Shown one piece after another: positions 9,005 through 14,506 of a DNA stretch of 14,506 bases. This stretch comes from Saccoglossus kowalevskii. Lineage: Eukaryota > Hemichordata > Enteropneusta > Harrimaniidae. The stretch covers positions 65,645 to 80,150 of the forward strand of contig NW_003141818.1 of NCBI RefSeq assembly GCF_000003605.2, in the 5' to 3' direction. The notes under the pieces are model-generated. The model worked only from the letters and a program-made list of their open reading frames with translations, had not been told where the DNA came from and did not search any database. A program made the position numbers and the translations under genes. Numbering within the stretch: position 1 is the first letter of the stretch; every line of letters starts with the position of its first letter.

Positions 9005-11791
9005 CATAAGTCTAAATTCTAGAATGCAATGCCAGCTTTTATTTTGTTCTGTTTAGATTAATTTTATCCTATTGAATTGGTCTAAACTGGAGTTATTTTT
9101 TTTTATGGGACACTCAACTCTTAGACAATATCCGATTTCTTTCTTATGGTAGGAAAGAATTTTTTTTTCAGGAACTAAAATGAGTGTTTTCTGAGAATAG
9201 AGAACCATCATTAAACCCATTATGCATAGTGGTTTAAACAGTAACCGAGTAAAAGTAGTCTAATAACCCTTCACCACAAACTGAAAATTTGTATTTCTCT
9301 CGAGTTTTTCTAGTTTTCAATCAAAAGTTGAAAGGCAAACAGGTAGCGTCACAGTCATTCCAAGTGTTCAAATTTCATGCAAATAATTAATGTATTTGTT
9401 GCATGGGACCCATATTGAACATAGCACAATGAGACGACTGTGGTGCTTTAAAGAATGCTTTGAGAGAGACAAGAAAAGTTTGTTTTCACCACATGTATAT
9501 CAGATTTCTATTGATAAATGCAGAGTGGGTGACCAGGAAATTTTCATTCATTTGCAAGCCAGTACAAGTTTTATGGATGGACGCAGCTTAACACCACATT
9601 ACATTCCCTATTTGAAAGTTGGGTACCCACTATAGAAATTTAATCTTTCTTGTACATATCACTCACAAAAAATGCCAAGAATATGTATGGTGTTGCTTTT
9701 GAATTTTCTTAATTTACTGCATTTGGCTGTGTCCATCCTTAAATATAAACTACAAATAGCATGGTACACAAAGTATGTAAGAGAGGCATCATAGAACAGC
9801 ATTCACTCATCACAGGTAGGAATACACATAGCAACATCAGCATGGGGTGGGAGAGAAGTATAAAGCATGTACAAATACTGTTTGAAAGTTGGAGTAGAAA
9901 ACACACCTCTAATTCACAGGCCAGATCGAATGCCGGCTTCCTAGGTTGGACTGCTAATCGAGGGCAAAGAAAAGAAACAGTCATTCACAATCATCTTATA
10001 GTTGTAAGTTTCTTGAATGAAACAAAGTTGAGAGTTAACCCTTTTACAGTAATTGATGAAATGACTACTGTTCTTAGTGCCTTTCATTTTGTTACAAATC
10101 CAAGAATAAACAATCACAACACACTGTATATTTCTCTAGTAGAAGCACATGGGACACTTGTACAGTAGGAATAGGGGATTACTAACAAACAACAAAAATT
10201 ATGAATACTTAAAACAGTAAACAATAATAATCTTTACTACATGGTATGTAATCAGTTGTTACTACAATTGTTACTACTATGGGAGATGCGCTTCTAGTAG
10301 AGAAAATATGATAGACTTTTTTTGAATAAATGCAGCAGAGCTCAGTGATCCAATTTTCCTTCATTTAGAGCACATCATGATTCTGCTAAATGTGATTCAT
10401 TTCACCTACTTCTTTTCCCTAATTTGACATGTGTAAACATCTTTATTGACACAAGAGCCAAATTTTAGCAGATTTCACAAGTTAGTGAAAATACTAAATT
10501 TTATAGCCATGAAAATTTCTCAGGGGTCCTAAGACAAGAAGTTTCAGTAACTTTATCTTCACGGAAGCCATAGATTCCAGAATTAATGAAGATTAAAACA
10601 GTTTACAGTATATATATTTTGTAGTAAGAAGATAGTTTATGTCAATCGAAAATTCTTTTAGTTAACTGCAGTCCCCACCAACAAGTACAGCAACTTGCTG
10701 TATCCTCCTAGGCACACCAGAATTGACTGCACTGCTTTAAGTGGCTGAATTGTTCAATCAAGGCAACTTATAAATTCTGTGCAAGATATTTCATTGAACC
10801 AAGGCTAGATTCAAATTAAATGGTCTGTCTGGAATAGTTAGGCATGTCAATTAGAGTTTGCTACATTTTCAACAATTTTCACTCAGAAATAATAAACTTG
10901 TTGAGACCTATAAAATACTGACAATATAAAATAGAAGAGCTACTGCCTTGAGTGGTGGGTTCAGCTAATGTGCATAAAGTGATAATTGGGAGAGAAAACA
11001 ATGCAGTATTTTTTTCTATCAAAATAAAAAAATTGAGTAAGATATGATACAACTTTTTCTTTTGTCGTATTTCTTTAATTTTAAATAAATCTTGTTTACA
11101 TGATGTTGCATGATATGTTGGTCCTTGATGAAGCACAAATGCAAACAGAAATTATAATACACCTTGATGTAAATATAGGGACTGCCACTGCCATGGGAAG
11201 AATTTGTCAAGCATATAAGCTAGAAAACAGCTCTCCAGTGACCCCAAGGTTTGATTACTGAAAATAAATAACTTTTTATTTGTCCATAGTCCTGATTCAT
11301 CTGAACCACAATTACCACTCATTTTTTAGCAAATTTTTTGTTACGAAGCCCATAGCTTCAAATCAACATGTCATTTTTGTTTGTACACCAGCAATGTGAA
11401 CAGCAATATATGTGTTTATTTAAAATGTTTCCTGCAATCAACGTGTGCTGAAAGAGAAATACCGAGACGATCAAATCCCATTTACTATACAAATTATATT
11501 GGTTAGTAAACACACCATAACCATTGTGAAGTATACAGACACAAGTATGCCATTAAACTAAAGAATATTGTACAGTGAGCTGCTGCATTTGCTTGATAAA
11601 AGTGCCAGTCCATTTCTCTCTTTCACAGAATTATAAATTCAGTCATCAGTTGATTTTCAACTGGCAAAAGGGTTAACAATAAGCAATGTTAGAACGAAAC
11701 ATGCAACACATAATATTCCAGTATTCTTCTTCACGGTTGTTAAGCATGGCAATAACACCATGTATGCTAATACTGCTTATCAATGAACCAT

Positions 11792-11885
11792 AAAGGTCAC
11801 ACATCCTGGCACTTTCTAGACGTCTCACATTTTTGTTTTTGAAAAATTACCCCCCCCCCCCCCACCAAGGATGTGTGTGACCTTT
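11792..11885. repeat. Foldback with a poly-C loop
   Basis: AAAGGTCACACATCC (11792-11806) pairs with GGATGTGTGTGACCTTT (11869-11885), allowing one 2-nt (GT) bulge. The loop of about 62 nt contains a run of 14 C at 11850-11863. It lies inside the last GIGYF intron. Confidence 0.85.
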
Positions 11886-12367
11886 TGGTGATGAACATGT
11901 TAATATTCACATATAAATTATTCAGCATCGGTATGCACCTACCATGCTTAAACAGAAAGTAAGGAAGAACACAGAATTAAAGATTATATTCAATTGCACT
12001 TTATGCTGGAATTTTTAGCCACACCCTGAATTAGTAAAAAATATAGGGTAGCTCTAAAATTATCTAAAAGAAACACATTTCACAGAATACTGATATAAAT
12101 CCGGCAATAATCTGTCAGTCACATGGAAGGAGATAGAAAATTGCTGAGCATTTAAAACTTTTATAACCTTTTTTTATTCAACCAATTGAAAAACTTGTGC
12201 TCTGAATTAAAGTCTATTAAATGCGCATTCAAGTTTATTAGTCTCCATGGTGGCATGTTGGTCTTTTAGCGCAGTCATGTACTAGAGTACTGGCAAATGT
12301 ATTCTGGTTCACAAATAACAGACCGTCTTTGTAAACCCATTAAGTAAGCCTAAATGCCATCCAATGT

Positions 12368-12508
12368 TCATTTATTGTTCAGCACACTTAACGCAGACAA
12401 ACTTTCAACTAAATTGTGTTGGGTCTTGTATTCATGGCCACCCAAGAGTGTATAAATTTCATTCATAAGTTTACAATTACATAAACTGATTAAAAGGTCA
12501 ATACTTAC
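12368..12508 (-). other. Possible intron-retained C-terminal extension with an internal poly(A) hexamer
   Basis: If the last-intron donor is not used, the GIGYF frame stays open for 46 more codons after QQM (VSIDLLISLCNCKLMNEIYT...SVLNNK) and stops at TGA 12370-12368. An AATAAA hexamer (minus 12376-12371) overlaps the end of this frame, and a GT/T-rich stretch lies about 40-60 nt further on. Together these form a possible composite terminal exon that would replace the conserved LGFSVN end. It may be chance: AT-rich DNA often yields such hexamers. Confidence 0.2.
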
Positions 12509-12669
12509 CATTTGTTGTTTACGCTGCATATCGCGATGCTTGCTTCTCCTGTCAACAAATTCTTTTGCAAATGTAGCGGCTCTTTGAGAGTCACCTAGGT
12601 AACTCCGAACATAGTCATGTACTTCATATGGTGATTCCACTTCTTGTAAAAATGCAATAAAAGTTGGAA
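12509..12669 (-). CDS. GIGYF: GIGYF penultimate coding exon (conserved C-terminal helical block)
   Basis: This 161-nt exon carries the strongest family signature in the window. After TT, which completes Ile from the exon before, it encodes 53 residues: PTFIAFLQEVESPYEVHDYV, then RSYLGDSQRAATFAKEFVDR, then RSKHRDMQRKQQM. Vertebrate GIGYF2 has the same order (FVSFLKEVESPYEVHDYIRAYLGD..., then AKEFAKQFLERRAKQ). The acceptor is a textbook one: eight T then CAG, with an upstream pyrimidine-rich stretch. The donor is ATG|GTAAGTAT, and the exon ends on a whole codon. The block is predicted to be helical and ends in a basic/Gln-rich stretch, which in vertebrates grows into a long poly-Gln region and here is short. 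Family match and splice sites support one another, so this is the surest call in the window. Confidence 0.95.
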
Positions 12670-12931
12670 CTGAAAAAAAATAAAGCCAGCATTGAACTAA
12701 ACAGACCAACTGACATGCTTTCACTACAAAAGTTACAAAACACGATAGTCCTACACAGTATTTTGAAACACAAATAACCAATCATTGAGAATTTCATAGC
12801 CCCTCTGTTGTTGTACATCAATACATGACAAATGAAATATCAACACTTGCATGCTCCTTTTTGATTAAGAGCATGTAAATCTTTGGACTGCTATAAAATT
12901 TAACCTGTCTCTAATTTCTATGTTGGCAAAA

Positions 12932-13011
12932 TGTGGGATAGTTATGACAGATGCAAGGGCAAACACTTTGTTTGGCAGAGTAATGTTTGATTCGGTCATA
13001 ATTATCCCACA
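12932..13011. repeat. Foldback at the edge of the modular repeat
   Basis: TGTGGGATAGTTATGAC (12932-12948) pairs with GTCATAATTATCCCACA (12995-13011) at 16 of 17 positions. The loop carries its own small stem (CAAAC...GTTTG). It may be an old terminal inverted repeat pair or a short non-autonomous element. Confidence 0.75.
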
Positions 13012-13070
13012 ATACACTATGATTTGGAATTGCGATATGGTCTATGGCTGTTAGTCAACCATTTTTGATT

Positions 13071-13692
13071 AGATTGGGACCTAATCGGACTGCATGAATA
13101 TGGAGATACGAACCAAAATATGCGAAAAAGGATGATTCTCATCAAACAAAATGGCTACCAGGTGAATTGAATTGTGACAATTTTCATTGATGTGCTAGAA
13201 CACAATCATCTGTGAACCAAGTTTGGATGTAATTGAACATTGTTAATTTGAGATATAGGCAGAATTGTTAAAAATGGGCTGCTGGTCAGATGTATTGCAT
13301 AGAATCTTGACAAAACTTAACTTGCATCTTACTGAAACAATATACTGCCTACCAAATTTAAATAAATTCAGTAATTGTATTCTGAAGTTAAATACATTTT
13401 TCATGAACAAAACGGCCGACAGTCAGCCAATTTTGAAAAAGGCGTACCTCAGCATGCCAGCAGGTATTACCCTTATCAAAGTTTGAACAGAATCAGCCTG
13501 CACAACTTAGAGATAATAGCTCTACACATATAAAATGTTGGTTTTTAGGCTATTTTTGGGCCAAATATAGCTACCAGTCGGGCATATTGTATCTGAAGAG
13601 AAAAAAAAAAAATCTGGCTCATACATTTCCCATTATGTATGAACCCTATACCAAGTTAGGGGAAAATTGGTGCATGAACTTCTGAGATAATG
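13071..13692 (+). repeat. Degenerate interspersed repeat with about six internal modules
   Basis: Related segments of about 40 bp begin near 13071, 13217, 13352, 13475, 13561 and 13651. Most share the loose pattern CCAAGTTTGG...AATTGG...CATG...TGAGATA. For example, ACCAAGTTAGGGGAAAATTG at 13650 matches TCAAAGTTTGAACAGAATCA at 13475, and each leads into GAGATAAT. Between them recur fragments like AAAATGGCTACCAG, AAATGGGCTGCTGGTCAG and AACGGCCGACAGTCAG. The stretch ends in GGACAGATGGATGAACGAAC. This resembles ancient repeats seen in many invertebrate genomes; the family name is not known to me. Confidence 0.55.
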
Positions 13693-13974
13693 CAACGGAC
13701 AGATGGATGAACGAACTAACTTACTGAGTGACTGAACCCAAGCCACAAGCCATAGCGTGTAATTTTTTACAAACAAGCATCTACCCACGAGCCTTTGTGA
13801 TTTTAGCGAGTGTTATTGTCGCTTCGGACTTGGACTCTGTATGTGCAGGTGACGACGTTTCCACTTTAAGAAGCCCATGTCAATTTGCCAATAAGACATT
13901 ATGACAGAAAGACAGTCATACAGTAGTCTGAAACATGGAAATTGTTTTGAAGTAAAACTTCATTTATAACTTAC

Positions 13975-14089
13975 TGTCTAATTGTCCTTGACCAGCTTCT
14001 GGTATATCCCGCATCGTCTTCTCACACCACTGTGTAAATTCATTAACAACTAACATGGTATTGCTCTGAAATAATTTATGAACAGTCTC
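13975..14089 (-). CDS. GIGYF: GIGYF exon (third from last coding exon)
   Basis: This is the most upstream exon in the window of a minus-strand GIGYF1/2-type gene. GIGYF proteins are cytoplasmic adaptors; in animals they pair with the cap-binding protein 4EHP (EIF4E2) to repress translation of selected mRNAs and of messages with collided ribosomes. The 115-nt exon starts after an acceptor ending in CACAG and stops before GTAAGT. It encodes 38 residues plus one base, beginning ETVHKLFQ and including EFTQWCEK and GQGQLD. The leftover A joins TT of the next exon to make Ile, so D-I-P-T-F reads through, as in the LDVPTF of vertebrate GIGYF2. The FxQWCE pattern is typical of the family just before its most conserved C-terminal block. 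The GYF domain and 4EHP-binding region are not in the window. An alternative acceptor (TTTCAG, 24 nt inside) exists but would drop conserved residues. Family assignment is from recall of GIGYF sequences. Confidence 0.88.
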
Positions 14090-14506
14090 CTGTGACAAAT
14101 AGATTAAATATAGGTTGTAAAAGCAGATAAACACATACAAGCATTATAAGAGTTTGCATAACAACATTAATACATAGATTTTTTATCTCATAATCCTTAG
14201 TTTGTACTCAAATACTGTAAAAAGATATTTAGGGGTTTTAAATGAAAAAAATTTTCAGGGAAAAAAAATTAGAACCATTCTTACAGTAACCAGATTTTGA
14301 CAATATATACAAGTCTTATAAGTTTGGTTCATCAAATCTTTTTCAAATAACGTCACTAAGCATTACATCACATGATTTATTATTCATAATGACATTCAAA
14401 TATAACAAATAAATTAGTAAATCAAAGAAAGCTTAGAAAGAACTCCCGTGTGCTGAGGGAATAGGGATCATGATGTAATATTAGGGAATATTTGAAAATG
14501 ATAAAC
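14090..14506 (-). other. 3' part of a further GIGYF intron
   Basis: This is sequence upstream of the acceptor TTTGTCACAG on the minus strand. It is AT-rich with no exon I can support. One short open stretch ends near a GTAAGA at about 14284, but it lacks an acceptor and any family match. The 5' part of the gene should continue past the right edge. Confidence 0.6.

Larger units (their letters stand above)
6778..12508 (-). other. Last intron of GIGYF (5731 bp)
   Basis: The intron is bounded by donor GTAAGTAT (12508 leftward) and acceptor TATATATTTTCAG (ending 6778), with a branch-point-like TCTTAAC upstream of the acceptor. It holds the 41-bp minisatellite, the foldbacks at 8728-8848 and 11792-11885, and the ACACT microsatellite, annotated separately. 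Elsewhere (about 6800-7178, 7785-8727, 9006-11790 and 11886-12367) I see AT-rich sequence with no recognisable protein. The longest open frame inside, plus strand 9761-10168 (135 codons), has no motif I recognise and low-complexity AT-rich surroundings, so I do not call it a gene. Confidence 0.85.
12670..13974 (-). other. GIGYF intron (1305 bp) carrying a foldback and a modular repeat
   Basis: The donor is A|GTAAGTTATA (GT at 13974-13973) and the acceptor is T8-CAG ending at 12670. The downstream third, near the acceptor, is plain AT-rich sequence. The upstream two thirds (about 12930-13930) are filled by a short foldback and a degenerate interspersed repeat made of about six related modules, both annotated separately. 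Confidence 0.88.

Noticed and set aside
9761-10168. Plus-strand open frame of 135 codons inside the last GIGYF intron
   Set aside because: It has no motif and no supporting splice sites or family resemblance; AT-rich introns readily give such frames.
14284-14360. Possible extra GIGYF exon ending near GTAAGA
   Set aside because: A stop lies just upstream in frame, there is no acceptor, and the translation does not resemble GIGYF.

Overview
The window looks like nuclear DNA from an invertebrate animal. It is AT-rich and mostly non-coding, with GT-AG introns, long repeat-laden gaps, decayed transposon-like coding fragments, mini- and microsatellites and several foldback (inverted-repeat) structures. 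There is no bacterial-style gene packing. The species cannot be fixed from the sequence; the multi-copy family at the left edge is one I recall from many marine invertebrate genomes.

The one gene I can call with confidence is on the minus strand: the 3' end of a GIGYF (GRB10-interacting GYF protein, GIGYF1/2 type) gene. Three coding exons splice together in perfect phase: 14089-13975, 12669-12509 and 6777-6544, the last ending in TAA. They encode the conserved C-terminal helical block (QWCEK..., VESPYEVHDYVRSYLGD) and the conserved extreme C-terminus (LGFSVNA...GEIEPTD). The GYF domain and 4EHP-binding part must lie beyond the right edge. The last intron is 5.7 kb and holds a 15-copy 41-bp minisatellite, a nested foldback, an (ACACT)n microsatellite and a foldback with a 14-C loop. 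The next intron upstream (1.3 kb) holds a foldback and a degenerate six-module interspersed repeat. A candidate poly(A) signal for the gene lies about 190 bases after the stop. A second, speculative one lies inside the start of the last intron.

Left of the gene (about 1-4500) is a graveyard of mobile or repetitive sequence. It holds a frameshifted minus-strand copy of an uncharacterised multi-copy invertebrate protein (1-1336), whose upstream end runs into a long imperfect inverted repeat (1319-1490). After that come an AT-rich repeat tract with octamer and X-box palindromes, a pyrimidine-rich tract, and a broken plus-strand fragment resembling the RNase H region of DIRS-type retrotransposons (about 2985-3300), flanked by two 13-C runs. 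From about 3840 to 6300 I see no convincing gene. Nearly all other open frames are short and look like chance.
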